A stretch of DNA of 64,000 bases from Alphaproteobacteria bacterium (lineage in GTDB: Bacteria > Pseudomonadota > Alphaproteobacteria > RF32 > CAG-239), in contig JAGBLF010000006.1 in NCBI GenBank assembly GCA_017635595.1, forward strand, positions 19,104-83,103, written 5' to 3'. Below the pieces are notes generated by a model. That model had not been told where the DNA came from. It was given only the letters and a program-made list of their open reading frames with translations, and did no database searches. Every line of letters begins with the position of its first letter. Position 1 is the first letter of the stretch. Below are positions 36,032-45,859 of the stretch, in pieces. Both the position numbers and the translations under genes were made by a program.

Positions 36032-37561
36032 ATGCAAAAACCGGTAATGTTACTTATTTTGGACGGTTGGGGATACAGAGAGAAAACAACTGAAGATAAT
36101 GCCATAGAAACAGGCGAAACGCCTAACTGGCATAACCTTTTAAACACATGTCCGCATGCTTTTATCGAAACATCCGGCTTAGATGTCGGTTTGCCGACCG
36201 GACAAATGGGTAATTCTGAAGTCGGCCACATGAATTTAGGTGCCGGACGCGTTGTTATGCAAGATTTACCGAAAATTGACCAATCTATCGAAAACCATAC
36301 TTTAGAACAAAATCCGGTTGTTGTTGAATTAGTCAACACCTTAAAAACAAGCGGTAAAACCTGTCATTTAATGGGTTTGATGTCTCCGGGCGGTGTCCAC
36401 TCGCATCAGGCTCATATTGTCGCTTTATGTGAAATTTTAAACCGCAACGGCATTAATGTTTGCGTTCATGCCTTCTTAGACGGCCGTGATACCCCGCCGA
36501 CATCGGCAGAAGGTTTTTTGGCTGAATTTTGCGAATCGATAAAAAATATGCCGCACGTCAAATTGGCAACTCTTTCCGGCCGCTTTTACGCCATGGACCG
36601 CGATAAGCGTTGGGACAGAGTCGAACTTGCCTACAACAACATTGTTTCGGCTAACGGCAAGCGTTATGCAACTGCCGATGAGGCCATTAAAGCTTCTTAT
36701 GCTGCCAATGTTACCGATGAGTTTGTCGTTCCGTGCGTTATAGGTGATTATCAGGGTGCAAACGACGGTGATGCCGTTTTAATGGCCAACTTCCGTGCCG
36801 ATCGAGCCCGTGAAATTTTGTATGCCTTATCCGATGAAAAATTTGAAGGTTTTGTACGCAGCAAAACCGTTAAGTTTGCCATCAATGTCGGCATGGCCGA
36901 ATATTCGGTTGACCATAACCGCTTTATGAAAACGATTTTTGCGCCGGAAGCTTTAAAGAATATTTACGGCGAAATCGTTGCCAACCACGGCATGACACAG
37001 CTTCGTATCGCCGAAACCGAAAAATATGCTCATGTTACTTTCTTCTTTAACGGCGGTGAAGAGCGTATGTTTAAAGGTGAAGACCGCATTTTAATCAACA
37101 GCCCTAAGGTTGCTACTTATGATTTGAAACCGGAAATGAGCATTTATGAAGTAACCGATGCTCTAGTTGATGCTATTGAAAGCAAAAAGTACGACACCAT
37201 CATCTGCAACTTTGCCAACGGCGATATGGTCGGGCATACCGGTATTATGAAAGCAGCCTTGCAAGCCGTTGCCGCCGTAGACAAATCTTTAGGGCGCGTT
37301 ATGCAGGCCATAAAAAATGTTAATGGTGTATTGCTTGTTACGGCTGACCATGGTAATGTTGAAAAAATGATTGATGAAACAACCGGACAACCGTATACTG
37401 CTCATACCGTCGGCAAAGTTCAGGCGGTTCTGTACAATGCTCCGGCAAATATCAAAGGCATGACCGATGGGCGCTTGGCCGATATTTCGCCGACATTGCT
37501 TGATTTGCTCGGATTGGAACAACCGGCGGAAATGACCGGTCATTCTTTACTCAAAAAATAA
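36032..37561 (+). CDS. gpmI: 2,3-bisphosphoglycerate-independent phosphoglycerate mutase
   Basis: 509 residues, normal length. It interconverts 3- and 2-phosphoglycerate in glycolysis in the cytosol, using two Mn ions and a phosphoserine intermediate. Visible motifs: LLILDGWGYRE (metal site), GQMGNSEVGHMNLG with the catalytic Ser, FLDGRDTPP, ANFRADRARE, and VTADHGNVE (metal site). It heads the rightward cluster gpmI-envC-ctpA-rppH with gaps of 13, 16 and -1 bases, an order conserved in Alphaproteobacteria. Confidence 0.97.
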   Translation: MQKPVMLLILDGWGYREKTTEDNAIETGETPNWHNLLNTCPHAFIETSGLDVGLPTGQMGNSEVGHMNLGAGRVVMQDLPKIDQSIENHTLEQNPVVVELVNTLKTSGKTCHLMGLMSPGGVHSHQAHIVALCEILNRNGINVCVHAFLDGRDTPPTSAEGFLAEFCESIKNMPHVKLATLSGRFYAMDRDKRWDRVELAYNNIVSANGKRYATADEAIKASYAANVTDEFVVPCVIGDYQGANDGDAVLMANFRADRAREILYALSDEKFEGFVRSKTVKFAINVGMAEYSVDHNRFMKTIFAPEALKNIYGEIVANHGMTQLRIAETEKYAHVTFFFNGGEERMFKGEDRILINSPKVATYDLKPEMSIYEVTDALVDAIESKKYDTIICNFANGDMVGHTGIMKAALQAVAAVDKSLGRVMQAIKNVNGVLLVTADHGNVEKMIDETTGQPYTAHTVGKVQAVLYNAPANIKGMTDGRLADISPTLLDLLGLEQPAEMTGHSLLKK

Positions 37562-37574
37562 AGGGAAACGTACT

Positions 37575-38804
37575 TTGAAAAAAATCTGTCTGCTCATTTT
37601 TGCTTTTTCGGTATTATCTGTTTTTAGTACAGAGGTAGATGCGACCGGTTTGAAAAAGGCCGATATATCCTCTGCCGATGTTGCTAAGGCTGAAGCTGAA
37701 GCACGTAAAGCCTCGCAAGAAAAACAGCAAATCGAAAAGCAGGCCGAAAAAGTCAAAAATGAGTTGGAAGGTATTAATAAAAAGCTTATTGCTGCCGCTA
37801 AAAAGATTCAAGACGGTGAAGACGAGATCAGAAAAAAACAAGATGATTTGGCGGAATTGCAAAAACATTTAGCCGAATCCGAAGCTAAATTTGATCTTGA
37901 ACACGGTATGTTGGTTGAAACGCTTGCCGCTTTGCAAAACTTGGCGTTACGTCCGTCTGAGGCCGTATTGGTTCAGCCGTTATCACCGGTTGAAGTGATG
38001 CGCAGCAGTATTTTATTGCGCGGCAGTGCCCGCGCTCTCGAAGGCCGAGCTCATCTTATCCGTCAAAGTATTGAAGACATCAGCCAGCAAAAAGAAAAAA
38101 TCGCCGGTCGGTTACGCGATATTGAAGAAGAAAATACCCGATTAGCTTCGCAGCATGAAGATATGAAAGTTTTATCCAAGCAAAAAAGTGAGGTATACAG
38201 TAAGTTATCGAATCAAAGCAAAGAAGCGGCTGAAAAAGCCAAAATTTTGGCCGGTCAGGCGCATAACTTAAGAGATTTGGTTGATAAATTGGAAAAGCAA
38301 AAGGAACTGCAACGTAAACAAATGGCCGAAAAAGCCCGTCTGGCACGTGAACGTGCCACCGAAGATTTGCGTGCCTCCACAAATTACGGCTACAAAACGG
38401 AAACACCTAAAGAAATTACCGGCTTCAGCAAAGCTAAGGGCAAGCTTGCGCGTCCGGCGCGCGGTCCGGTGGTTACCAAGTTTCATGACGAACTCTCGAA
38501 AGGTGTCGTTTCAAACGGTATTGATATCAAAACCGCTTCAAAAGCTCAGGTTATTGCACCGTTTGACGGAACCGTTATTTTTGCAGGTCCGTTTAAAAAC
38601 TTTGCTAATTTGCTGATTATTGATCACGGCGAGGGTTATACTTCGCTTTTGAGCGGTTTGGCCGAAACCGATGCACAGGTCGGGCAGATGTTGCTTGCCG
38701 GTGAACCGGTCGGGGTTATGCCGTCAGGAGATAACGTCAAATTACACATGGAAATAAGAAAACAAAATCGTCCGGTTAATCCGAGCGAATGGATGTTAAA
38801 ATAA
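37575..38804 (+). CDS. EnvC-like murein hydrolase activator
   Basis: 409 residues. A signal peptide (about 1-22) precedes two long coiled coils (about 30-110 and 170-270) and a C-terminal LytM/M23 domain (about 290-405). The LytM metal site is degenerate: the family's first His-x-Gly-x-Asp reads SNGIDI here, while LHMEIR is kept. E. coli EnvC is likewise catalytically dead and works by activating amidases at the septum, so the amidase encoded at 16.7 kb is a natural partner (inference). The second gene of the gpmI cluster. Confidence 0.9.
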   Translation: MKKICLLIFAFSVLSVFSTEVDATGLKKADISSADVAKAEAEARKASQEKQQIEKQAEKVKNELEGINKKLIAAAKKIQDGEDEIRKKQDDLAELQKHLAESEAKFDLEHGMLVETLAALQNLALRPSEAVLVQPLSPVEVMRSSILLRGSARALEGRAHLIRQSIEDISQQKEKIAGRLRDIEEENTRLASQHEDMKVLSKQKSEVYSKLSNQSKEAAEKAKILAGQAHNLRDLVDKLEKQKELQRKQMAEKARLARERATEDLRASTNYGYKTETPKEITGFSKAKGKLARPARGPVVTKFHDELSKGVVSNGIDIKTASKAQVIAPFDGTVIFAGPFKNFANLLIIDHGEGYTSLLSGLAETDAQVGQMLLAGEPVGVMPSGDNVKLHMEIRKQNRPVNPSEWMLK

Positions 38805-38820
38805 ATAAAAGGAAAAAATA

Positions 38821-40233
38821 ATGTTAAAAAATTCATTGATTGTTTCAGCTTTGGTTTTCAGTCTGTTTGCATGCGCATCACACGCTAAAGAAGCGCAAAG
38901 GGAAGAACAAATAAATACCTATGAGCTTTTAAATATCTTCGGTGAAGTGATGGAACGCACTAAAGCTTCGTATGTAGAAGATATATCCGACAAGCAACTG
39001 ATCGAAGCGGCAATCAATGGTATGCTGACGTCGCTTGACCCTCACTCAAGCTATTTGAATGCTGATGATTTCAAGTATATGAATGAACAAACACAAGGCA
39101 AATTCGGGGGGTTAGGTATCGAAATTACCCAGGAGAGCGGCGTCGTCAAAGTTATTTCGCCGATTGATGACACACCGGCAGCCAAAGCCGGAATTAAAGC
39201 CGGCGACTATATTACCGACATTAACGATGAAACAGTTATCGGTTTGACCTTAAATGAAGTTGTCAACAAACTGCGCGGTAAAGTCGGCACAAAAGTTAAG
39301 ATAACGATTCGACGTGTCAATACCAAACCGTTTACGGTTACCTTGAAGCGAGATGAAATTAAAATTCAATCGGTTAAGAGTGAAATCAAAAATGACGATA
39401 TTCTGTATATCCGTATTTCCGGTTTTAATGAAGATATCGACGAAGCTATTACAACCGCCGTTAAAGATGCCCGCCAAAAGCTGAAAAATAAGCTGTCCGG
39501 TCTGGTTATTGATGTCCGTAACAATCCGGGCGGTCTGTTAGACCAAGCTGTTAAAGTATCTGATTTGTTCTTAGAGCAAGGAGAAATTGTTTCTACCCGT
39601 TCACGCAACGAAGAAGATACGATTAAATTCTCGGCCACTGCCGGTGATATTGCCGAAAATCTGCCGATTGTCGTTATGATTAACGAAGGTTCTGCTTCAG
39701 CTGCCGAAATTTTGGCCGGTGCCCTGCAAGACCATCATCGTGCCGTTATTTTGGGTGAGAAATCATTCGGTAAAGGTTCGGTACAAACAGTTATTCCGCT
39801 TCGTAACAATGCTGCTATGCGTGTGACAACGGCGCGTTATTACACGCCGTCCGGTCGTTCGATTCAGGCTAAAGGCATTGAGCCGGATATTAAAGTAAGA
39901 CAAGCCAAAGTTGAAGAAATCGAAACTTATGATTTGAACCTCAGCGAAGCCAACCTCAAAGGTGCATTGAAAAATGAGCAAGCTGAGAAAAATACCCAAA
40001 AAGGCGAGGCTAAAAAAGACGATGCCAAAGCCGGTAAAAAAGAAATTAAAGATTATCAGCTCGTTCGCGCTTTAGACATGGTTAAGGCTTTATATTTGTA
40101 CGCGCAAAACGACAATCAGCATTTTGTAAAAAAAGTCGAAACCAAAGATGAGCCGAAAGTTGTCCCGGTACCGGAAAAGCGTCCGGAATACAAGGGCAAT
40201 AAATCCGGAAAAAGCAAAAAAGGCCGCAAATAA
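38821..40233 (+). CDS. ctpA: Carboxyl-terminal processing protease (S41)
   Basis: 470 residues. A signal peptide (about 1-21; the Cys at about 18 is a weak lipobox) is followed by the S41 N-terminal helices, a PDZ domain (about 90-170; GGLGIEITQE) and the peptidase core. The catalytic Ser is in NEGSASAAEI and the Lys in GEKSFGKGSVQT. The C-terminus is a Lys-rich tail (KGNKSGKSKKGRK). It trims or degrades periplasmic proteins from their C-termini; relatives control peptidoglycan hydrolases, in keeping with envC next door. Its stop overlaps the rppH start (TAATG). Confidence 0.95.
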   Translation: MLKNSLIVSALVFSLFACASHAKEAQREEQINTYELLNIFGEVMERTKASYVEDISDKQLIEAAINGMLTSLDPHSSYLNADDFKYMNEQTQGKFGGLGIEITQESGVVKVISPIDDTPAAKAGIKAGDYITDINDETVIGLTLNEVVNKLRGKVGTKVKITIRRVNTKPFTVTLKRDEIKIQSVKSEIKNDDILYIRISGFNEDIDEAITTAVKDARQKLKNKLSGLVIDVRNNPGGLLDQAVKVSDLFLEQGEIVSTRSRNEEDTIKFSATAGDIAENLPIVVMINEGSASAAEILAGALQDHHRAVILGEKSFGKGSVQTVIPLRNNAAMRVTTARYYTPSGRSIQAKGIEPDIKVRQAKVEEIETYDLNLSEANLKGALKNEQAEKNTQKGEAKKDDAKAGKKEIKDYQLVRALDMVKALYLYAQNDNQHFVKKVETKDEPKVVPVPEKRPEYKGNKSGKSKKGRK

Positions 40234-40721
40234 TGGTCGAGCATTATCGTCTTAATGCGGGAATTGTCGTTTTTAACAAAGCACGCAAAGTTTTGTTATG
40301 CAGGCGTAATGATGTTAAAGATTCATGGCAATTTCCGCAAGGCGGTATTGATGAAGGCGAAGCGGCAAAAGAAGCAGCTTTTCGCGAACTGAAAGAAGAA
40401 ACATCATTAACCAGGGTAACATGGGTTACTACCCTTAAAGAACCGGCACGCTATCGCTTTCCGCCGGAAATTATTTCTTCAATGCAAAAGCGCGGTTTTA
40501 ACAATGTCGGACAAGATATGTACTGGTCGCTTTTTTATTTTAACGGCGATGATAATGAGATTAATTTAAACACCGCACAGCCTGAATTTGATGAATTTAG
40601 ATGGGGAACCTTGGAAGAAGCTTATCTGCTGGTTGTTGATTTTAAGAAGCCGGCTTATCAAAAAGCCGTATCTGCCTTTAAACCGCTCATTGAGCAATAT
40701 AAAATAGCAGACAACAGGTGA
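40233..40721 (+). CDS. rppH: RNA pyrophosphohydrolase
   Basis: 162 residues, Nudix fold. The Nudix box spans GGIDEGEAAKEAAFRELKEE (about 38-57) with the metal-binding glutamates. The N-terminus YRLNAGIVVFN and DSWQFPQGG are typical of RppH. It removes pyrophosphate from 5' triphosphorylated RNA and so exposes transcripts to RNase E, encoded at 18.3 kb. It is the last gene of the gpmI cluster, coupled to ctpA by TAATG. Confidence 0.94.
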   Translation: MVEHYRLNAGIVVFNKARKVLLCRRNDVKDSWQFPQGGIDEGEAAKEAAFRELKEETSLTRVTWVTTLKEPARYRFPPEIISSMQKRGFNNVGQDMYWSLFYFNGDDNEINLNTAQPEFDEFRWGTLEEAYLLVVDFKKPAYQKAVSAFKPLIEQYKIADNR

Positions 40722-40739
40722 TTTTTATAGTAAATACTT

Positions 40740-40846
40740 TCATCCTTGCGCTTTTTATTTTATAGTCATCCTTGCTTTTTCCTTTTATTATCATCCTTGA
40801 TTTTTCCTTTTATTGTCATCCTTGATTTTTCCTTTTATTGTCATCC
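40740..40846. repeat. 25-bp tandem repeat array leading into a palindromic element
   Basis: Units beginning TCATCCTTG start at 40740, 40766, 40791, 40816 and 40841 (spacing 26, 25, 25, 25). The consensus is TCATCCTTGATTTTTCC followed by TTTTATTG. The last unit is the start of the palindromic element at 40840, so the array seems to have grown by copying the left end of that element. Confidence 0.85.
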
Positions 40847-40917
40847 TTGCGAATGCGAGGATCTCGGCCGAATCATTTTAAGTAGCCGGGTTTCTCGACC
40901 TAAAGGTCAAGAATGAC
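40840..40917. repeat. Palindromic repeat element, intergenic copy
   Basis: 78 bases, beginning GTCATCCTTGCG and ending AAGAATGAC. Its left half matches the in-gene copy at 24324-24372 almost perfectly; the right half differs (it carries GACCTAAAGGTC). It is AT-flanked and lies between rppH and the pilin promoter. Confidence 0.8.
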
Positions 40918-40936
40918 TTAAATATAAAAAAACAGT

Positions 40937-40983
40937 CCTATTACTTTCGTCATATTTACATTACATTAAAACTATGGCATTAT
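40937..40983 (+). promoter_or_regulatory. Pilin-type promoter with conserved upstream box (copy 2)
   Basis: Upstream box CCTATTACTTTCGTCATA (40937-40954), TTTACA (40955-40960), 17-base spacer, CATTAT (40978-40983). It drives the two tandem pilin genes at 41030 and 41835. Confidence 0.75.
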
Positions 40984-41029
40984 GTTTTATGTGTTATGCA
41001 TAATCACTTATATTTTAGGAGAAAGACAT

Positions 41030-41803
41030 ATGTTAAACAAAAACAGTGAAAGCGGCCGCAGTCTTCTTTCGATGTGTGCTGCAGATGCGCAGCAATTTTC
41101 GAGTGCCGTGTACAACAGAGGTACACAAGCGAGAAAGTTGCAAGCAGGTGCCGCACAGAGCGGAAGAAGTATGATTGAAATGCTGGGCGTTCTGGCCATT
41201 ATCGGTGTGCTGTCGGTGGGCGGTATTGCCGGCTATTCCAAAGCCATGATGCAATATAAAATCAACAAATCTGTTGATCAAATTACTCAAATTGTCGCCA
41301 ATATCCGAACATTATATAGCGGACAAAAGGGATATACCGGTTTAGACTGCTATGGTAACGGTAGTTGTTCTACCGGACATAACGGCGGAAAAATTTTGAA
41401 GAAGGCACATGCCGTACCGGATGAAATGTGGAACACAGACGGTACGACTATGGAAAACCCTTTCGGTGGTGATGTCGATATTGCCACAACCGGTAAGAAA
41501 GGAAACGATGAAAAAGGGTTCTCCGTCCGTTTCAAAGGTGTTCCTGAAGAAGCGTGTATGGCTTTGGCTACTTACGATTGGGGTTCGGGTTCTTCTTCCG
41601 GCTTATTAGCTGTTTCCGTTAATTATGGAACCGCTAGTGGCTTTGATAGTGCCTATAGCGTAGGATGTACGGGCAGTTCAGCTACCGGAAGTGCTGTTGC
41701 CTGTCCAAATGGAGCTACAGTATCTGTACCTATGCCGGTTAGTATTGCGGCAACCGCTTGCCAAGAAGGTGATAATAATGAATTTATGCTCCAATTCTAT
41801 TAA
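41030..41803 (+). CDS. PilS-like type IV pilin with intermediate-length leader
   Basis: 257 residues from the ATG at 41030 (AGGAG upstream). The leader before the prepilin motif is about 45 residues, and it starts NSESGRSLLSM, as if a normal short leader (NSESGRSMIEM) had been split by an insert ending in AAQSGRSMIEM. The insert is nearly identical to the one in the pilin at 24236. The mature part has the PilS pattern: IVANIRTLYSGQ, KKAHAVPDEMW, NPFGG, VPEEACMALATYDWG, and C-terminal cysteines (VGCTGSS, VACPNG, TACQEG). It is the first of two tandem pilin genes. Confidence 0.85.
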   Translation: MLNKNSESGRSLLSMCAADAQQFSSAVYNRGTQARKLQAGAAQSGRSMIEMLGVLAIIGVLSVGGIAGYSKAMMQYKINKSVDQITQIVANIRTLYSGQKGYTGLDCYGNGSCSTGHNGGKILKKAHAVPDEMWNTDGTTMENPFGGDVDIATTGKKGNDEKGFSVRFKGVPEEACMALATYDWGSGSSSGLLAVSVNYGTASGFDSAYSVGCTGSSATGSAVACPNGATVSVPMPVSIAATACQEGDNNEFMLQFY

Positions 41804-41834
41804 TAACCAGTCCACACAAAAAAGGAGAAAAATT

Positions 41835-42476
41835 ATGATTAAATCCTCTAACGAATCTGGCCGTTCAATGATTGAAATGCTGGGCGTTCTGGCCATTATC
41901 GGCGTGCTGTCAGTGGGCGGTATTGCCGGTTATTCAAAAGCCATGATGCAATACAAAATCAATAAGACTGCTGATCAAATCACCCAGATTGTCGGTAATG
42001 TGCGTACTTTATTTGCCAGCCAAAAAAGCTACAATATAACCTGTGTAAACAGTAGTGATTCTGGTTGCAAAATTATTAAAAAGGCCCATTTAGCACCTGA
42101 AGAAATGTGGAATACGAGTGGTACAGGTTTAGAAAATCCTTTCGGTGGAGATGTACATCTTCAAGAAGGAGGTAAGAAATCCGATTCTGATTCTAAAGCC
42201 TTTAGTATTTTTATACATAGTTTACCGGAAGAAGCTTGTATGGCTATAGCAACATATGATTGGGGATCTGGTTCATCTTCTGGTTTACTTGCTGTGGCTG
42301 TCAACACCCAGTCTCCTGGTGATTTTAGAATCTATGATGGTTATTGTGGTTCTTCAAGTGACGGCAAAGCTATTGCTACACCAAATGGATCTACCGTATC
42401 AATTCCTATGCCTGTCAGTGTAGCAGCCACGGCCTGCCGTGAGGGTGAAAATATGATTGGTCTTAAATTTTACTAA
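41835..42476 (+). CDS. PilS-like type IV pilin, short leader
   Basis: 213 residues from the ATG at 41835, with AAAGGAG about ten bases upstream and 31 bases after the preceding pilin, so co-transcribed. The leader is only eight residues before GRSMIEMLGVLAIIG. The mature part: IVGNVRTLFASQ, KKAHLAPEEMW, NPFGG, LPEEACMAIATYDWG. Cysteines in the variable region (TCVNSSDSGC) and near the C-terminus (YCGSS, TACREG) suggest two disulfides. This short-leader form is probably the ancestral organisation. A bidirectional terminator follows. Confidence 0.87.
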   Translation: MIKSSNESGRSMIEMLGVLAIIGVLSVGGIAGYSKAMMQYKINKTADQITQIVGNVRTLFASQKSYNITCVNSSDSGCKIIKKAHLAPEEMWNTSGTGLENPFGGDVHLQEGGKKSDSDSKAFSIFIHSLPEEACMAIATYDWGSGSSSGLLAVAVNTQSPGDFRIYDGYCGSSSDGKAIATPNGSTVSIPMPVSVAATACREGENMIGLKFY

Positions 42477-42491
42477 TATAGAAAATCTAAT

Positions 42492-42522
42492 AAAAAAAGA
42501 GGCTGCTTCAAGCCTCTTTTTT
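42492..42522. terminator. Bidirectional intrinsic terminator between pilin and dnaJ
   Basis: AAAAAAAGAGGCT (42492-42504) pairs with AGCCTCTTTTTT (42511-42522). A and T runs flank the stem on both strands, so it serves both convergent genes. Confidence 0.9.
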
Positions 42523-42523
42523 A

Positions 42524-43654
42524 TTACTTAAACAGGTCTTTTATCTTGTCGAAAAAGCCCTTGATTTCCGGTTGAGCGCAATCATCTTTACACTCGGCTC
42601 GGAACGCTTCCATCAGTTCTTTTTGTTTGGCGTTCAGTTTTGTCGGAATTATAACCTTAACATTGACATATAAATCGCCGCGACGCTCCGAATCATACAA
42701 ATGCATCCCCTCGCCTTTGACTTTAAGAAGCGTATCATTCTGGGTGCCGGCCGGAATTTCAACCGTAACCTTCTCGCCGTCGATTCCCGGAATCTCTACC
42801 GTGCCGCCCAAAATCGCACAACCGACGGATATCGGCACTGCCGTATATAGGTCATCGCCGTTGCGTTCATAAAGTTTATGCGCTTCAACAACTATGCCGA
42901 CATATAAATCACCCTTTTCACCGCCGTGAATACCGGCCATGCCTTCACCCGGAATACGAATGCGCATATTAGTCTCAACACCCGGCTTAATTTTAATTTT
43001 AAGTTTTTTATTGACTTTTTTCTGACCACTGCCTTGACACTCCGGACACGGATCTTTAACGGCCCGACCGCTTCCATGACAAGTCGGGCATACCGTTTCA
43101 AACACAAAAAAGCCGCCTTGCTGACGACGAACTTTACCGCTGCCGTGACACATTGGGCATTCATCCGGCATTTTACCGTCTTTGGTCCCGTGTCCGTGAC
43201 AAGTTTCACAAGTTTCCGTCGTCGGAATAACGATTTCTTCTTCCGTGCCGTTAAAAGCTTTCTCTAATGTGATATTCAAATTATAACGCAAATCACTGCC
43301 GCGTTGCGTATACGAAGCACCTCTGCCGGCACCACCGCTCATAAACTCTGAAAATATGTCATTAAAAACATCGGCAAAACCGCCGCCAGAAAAATCAAAT
43401 CCCCCGCCGAACGGATTACCGCCCATACCGTTCAAGCCGGCTTTACCGTAGTGGTCATAAGCGGCACGTTTTTGTTCGTCTTTTAAAACTTCATAAGCTT
43501 CATTAATTTTTTTGAATTTTTGTTCAGCCTCTTTATCTCCGGGATTTCTATCCGGATGATATTTCATTGCCATTTTGCGAAAGGCCTTTTTTATCTCATC
43601 TTGCGAAGCACTCGGGCTTACTTCTAACAAATCATAGTATTCAGTATCTGCCAT
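42524..43654 (-). CDS. dnaJ: Chaperone DnaJ (Hsp40)
   Basis: 376 residues, full type I layout: J domain (1-68, with HPD in [11 protein letters not shown]), Gly/Phe-rich linker (about 75-115), zinc-finger region with four CxxCxGxG repeats ([32 protein letters not shown]), and C-terminal substrate-binding domains. It delivers clients to DnaK and stimulates its ATPase. It follows dnaK leftward with 156 bases between, containing a terminator-like hairpin that probably lowers dnaJ relative to dnaK. Confidence 0.97.
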   Translation of the reverse strand: MADTEYYDLLEVSPSASQDEIKKAFRKMAMKYHPDRNPGDKEAEQKFKKINEAYEVLKDEQKRAAYDHYGKAGLNGMGGNPFGGGFDFSGGGFADVFNDIFSEFMSGGAGRGASYTQRGSDLRYNLNITLEKAFNGTEEEIVIPTTETCETCHGHGTKDGKMPDECPMCHGSGKVRRQQGGFFVFETVCPTCHGSGRAVKDPCPECQGSGQKKVNKKLKIKIKPGVETNMRIRIPGEGMAGIHGGEKGDLYVGIVVEAHKLYERNGDDLYTAVPISVGCAILGGTVEIPGIDGEKVTVEIPAGTQNDTLLKVKGEGMHLYDSERRGDLYVNVKVIIPTKLNAKQKELMEAFRAECKDDCAQPEIKGFFDKIKDLFK

Positions 43655-43758
43655 AGTATCAAACTCTTAAATTACGTTATACTGTTATTTAGAGTTTTAA
43701 TTTTGTAAATGCAAGAGGTAATCACGATAATTCACGGATTTTTATTACGCCGAGCAAT

Positions 43759-43793
43759 AAAAAACTCCGTCTCATTACAGACGGAGTTTTTTA
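43759..43793 (-). terminator. Terminator (attenuator) between dnaK and dnaJ
   Basis: AACTCCGTCT pairs with AGACGGAGTT around CATTAC (about 43763-43788) with T runs on both strands. Because dnaJ lies downstream in the same direction, it would act as a partial terminator, or dnaJ has its own promoter in 43655-43758. Confidence 0.85.
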
Positions 43794-43810
43794 TTTTTTA
43801 GAAAAAGAAA

Positions 43811-45715
43811 TTACTTCACTTCTTCAAAATCGGCATCGACAACATTGTCATCTTTAGGAGCTTCGCCTGCAGATGCACCGGTATCAGCACCATGCGGTTC
43901 TCCACCGGTTTGCTGAGCCTTGTACATTGCTTCGCCGAGTTTCATTGAAGCCTGCATTAAGGCATCGGTTTTAGCCTTCAATTCGGTAATATCTTCCTTA
44001 TCCATACAAGCTTTTGTTTCTTCAACGGCTTTAGAAATGGCATCTTTATCCGCAGATGAAACTTTATCGCCATATTCTTTAAGGTTCTTTTCAACTTCGT
44101 GAACTAAACCTTCGGCATGATTTCTTGCTTCAACCAATTCCTTCTTTTGCTTATCGGACTCGGCATTAGCTTCGGCATCTTTAACCATTTTGTTGATTTC
44201 TTCATCACTCAAACCGCCGGAAGCCTGAATACGGATAGCCTGCTCTTTATTCGTAGCTTTATCTTTTGCCGATACGTTTACAATACCGTTAGCATCAATA
44301 TCAAAGGTAACTTCGATTTGCGGCATACCGCGCGGAGACGGCGGAATACCTACCAAATCAAATTGGCCCAACAGCTTGTTGTGTGCGGCAATTTCACGTT
44401 CACCTTGGAAGACACGAATCGTAACAGCTGTCTGACCGTCTTCGGCAGTCGAGAATACCTGTGATTTACGTGTCGGAATGGTTGTGTTACGATCGATAAG
44501 ACGTGTAAATACACCGCCCATGGTTTCAATACCCAAAGACAACGGGGTAACATCCAAAAGCAATACGTCTTTAACATCTCCCATTAAAACACCGCCCTGA
44601 ATGGCTGCACCGACGGCAACAACCTCATCCGGATTAACACCTTTATGCGGCTCTTTACCAAAGATTTCTTTTACCTTTTCTTGAACTTTAGGCATACGTG
44701 TCATACCGCCAACCAAGATAACTTCGCTGATGTCGCTTGATTTCAAACCGGCATCTGCCAAAGCTTTTTTGCAAGGTTCGGCTGTTTTTTCGATTAAGTC
44801 TTCAACCAACGATTCTAACTTAGCACGTGTCATCTTCATATTTAAGTGTTTCGGACCGGTACTGTCTGCGGTAATAAACGGCAAATTAACTTCGGTTTGT
44901 GTTGTCGAAGATAACTCGATTTTTGCTTTTTCGGCAGCTTCTTTCAAACGTTGTAAAGCAAGTCTGTCGGTGCGCAAATCAATACCCTGCTCTTTTTGGA
45001 ATTCATCAGCCAAATAATTTACGATACGTTGGTCAAAGTCCTCACCGCCCAAGAATGTATCACCGTTTGTGGCTTTAACTTCAAATACGCCGTCACCGAT
45101 TTCCAAAATAGAAACATCGAATGTACCACCGCCCAAGTCATATACAACAATAGTACCGGATGTTTTTTTATCCATACCGTAAGCTAAAGCGGCAGCCGTC
45201 GGTTCGTTAATAATACGTAAGACTTCCAAACCGGCAATTTTACCGGCATCTTTTGTTGCCTGACGTTGTGAATCGTTAAAGTATGCCGGTACGGTAATAA
45301 CGGCTTTTTCAACCTTTTCGCCTAAATAGCTCTCGGCATATTCTTTAATTTTTTGTAATACGATTGCCGAAATCTGCGAAGGAGCATACTTTTGGCCTTT
45401 AACTTCAACCCAAGCATCACCGTTATCGCCCGGAACAATTTTAAACGGTGAATGTTCTCTGAATTTGGCAACTTCGGCCGAATCATAACGACGACCGATT
45501 AATCTTTTAATGGCAAACAATGTATTTTCCGGATTGGTAACGGCCTGACGTTTTGCCGGATAGCCGACCAAGCGTTCCGTATCGGTAAATGCGACCATAG
45601 ACGGGGTTGTTCTGGCACCTTCCGAGTTTTCCAAAACTTTTGCTTCTTTACCGTCCATAACGGCAAAGCAAGAGTTTGTTGTACCCAAATCGATACCTAT
45701 TACTTTATTACTCAT
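43811..45715 (-). CDS. dnaK: Chaperone DnaK (Hsp70)
   Basis: 634 residues. The N-terminal ATPase domain (1-385) carries [23 protein letters not shown] and [11 protein letters not shown]; the substrate-binding domain and helical lid follow, and the acidic end [13 protein letters not shown] is typical. It folds and refolds proteins with DnaJ and GrpE (no grpE in the window). It is transcribed leftward from a heat-shock type promoter at 45749-45777, matching the RpoH encoded at 56 kb. Confidence 0.98.
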   Translation of the reverse strand: MSNKVIGIDLGTTNSCFAVMDGKEAKVLENSEGARTTPSMVAFTDTERLVGYPAKRQAVTNPENTLFAIKRLIGRRYDSAEVAKFREHSPFKIVPGDNGDAWVEVKGQKYAPSQISAIVLQKIKEYAESYLGEKVEKAVITVPAYFNDSQRQATKDAGKIAGLEVLRIINEPTAAALAYGMDKKTSGTIVVYDLGGGTFDVSILEIGDGVFEVKATNGDTFLGGEDFDQRIVNYLADEFQKEQGIDLRTDRLALQRLKEAAEKAKIELSSTTQTEVNLPFITADSTGPKHLNMKMTRAKLESLVEDLIEKTAEPCKKALADAGLKSSDISEVILVGGMTRMPKVQEKVKEIFGKEPHKGVNPDEVVAVGAAIQGGVLMGDVKDVLLLDVTPLSLGIETMGGVFTRLIDRNTTIPTRKSQVFSTAEDGQTAVTIRVFQGEREIAAHNKLLGQFDLVGIPPSPRGMPQIEVTFDIDANGIVNVSAKDKATNKEQAIRIQASGGLSDEEINKMVKDAEANAESDKQKKELVEARNHAEGLVHEVEKNLKEYGDKVSSADKDAISKAVEETKACMDKEDITELKAKTDALMQASMKLGEAMYKAQQTGGEPHGADTGASAGEAPKDDNVVDADFEEVK

Positions 45716-45748
45716 TTAAATTCCTCCTGTTAACTTTTCTAAAAGTGT

Positions 45749-45777
45749 ATATAGGGAGTCAATTTTACCTATGCAAG
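45749..45777 (-). promoter_or_regulatory. RpoH (sigma-32) type heat-shock promoter of dnaK
   Basis: On the minus strand CTTG (45774-45777), 18 bases, CCTATAT (45749-45755). This fits the alphaproteobacterial RpoH pattern (CTTG, 17-18 bases, CYTATNT). It lies 34 bases before the dnaK start. Confidence 0.75.
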
Positions 45778-45807
45778 TATTTGCAAAAATTTTTTCATAT
45801 TTTATGC

Positions 45808-45846
45808 AAAAAAAATTCCGCCTTACCAAAAAGCGGAACTTTTTTT
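45808..45846 (-). terminator. Intrinsic terminator after the minus-strand pilins
   Basis: TTCCGC (45816-45821) pairs with GCGGAA (45833-45838), extended by A/T runs that give a T tail on the minus strand. It separates the pilin genes from the dnaK promoter. Confidence 0.8.
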
Positions 45847-45859
45847 GAAATATTTTTAT

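Noticed and set aside
40740..40846. Tandem repeats as a CRISPR array
   Set aside because: Units are contiguous 25-mers without unique spacers and there is no cas gene.
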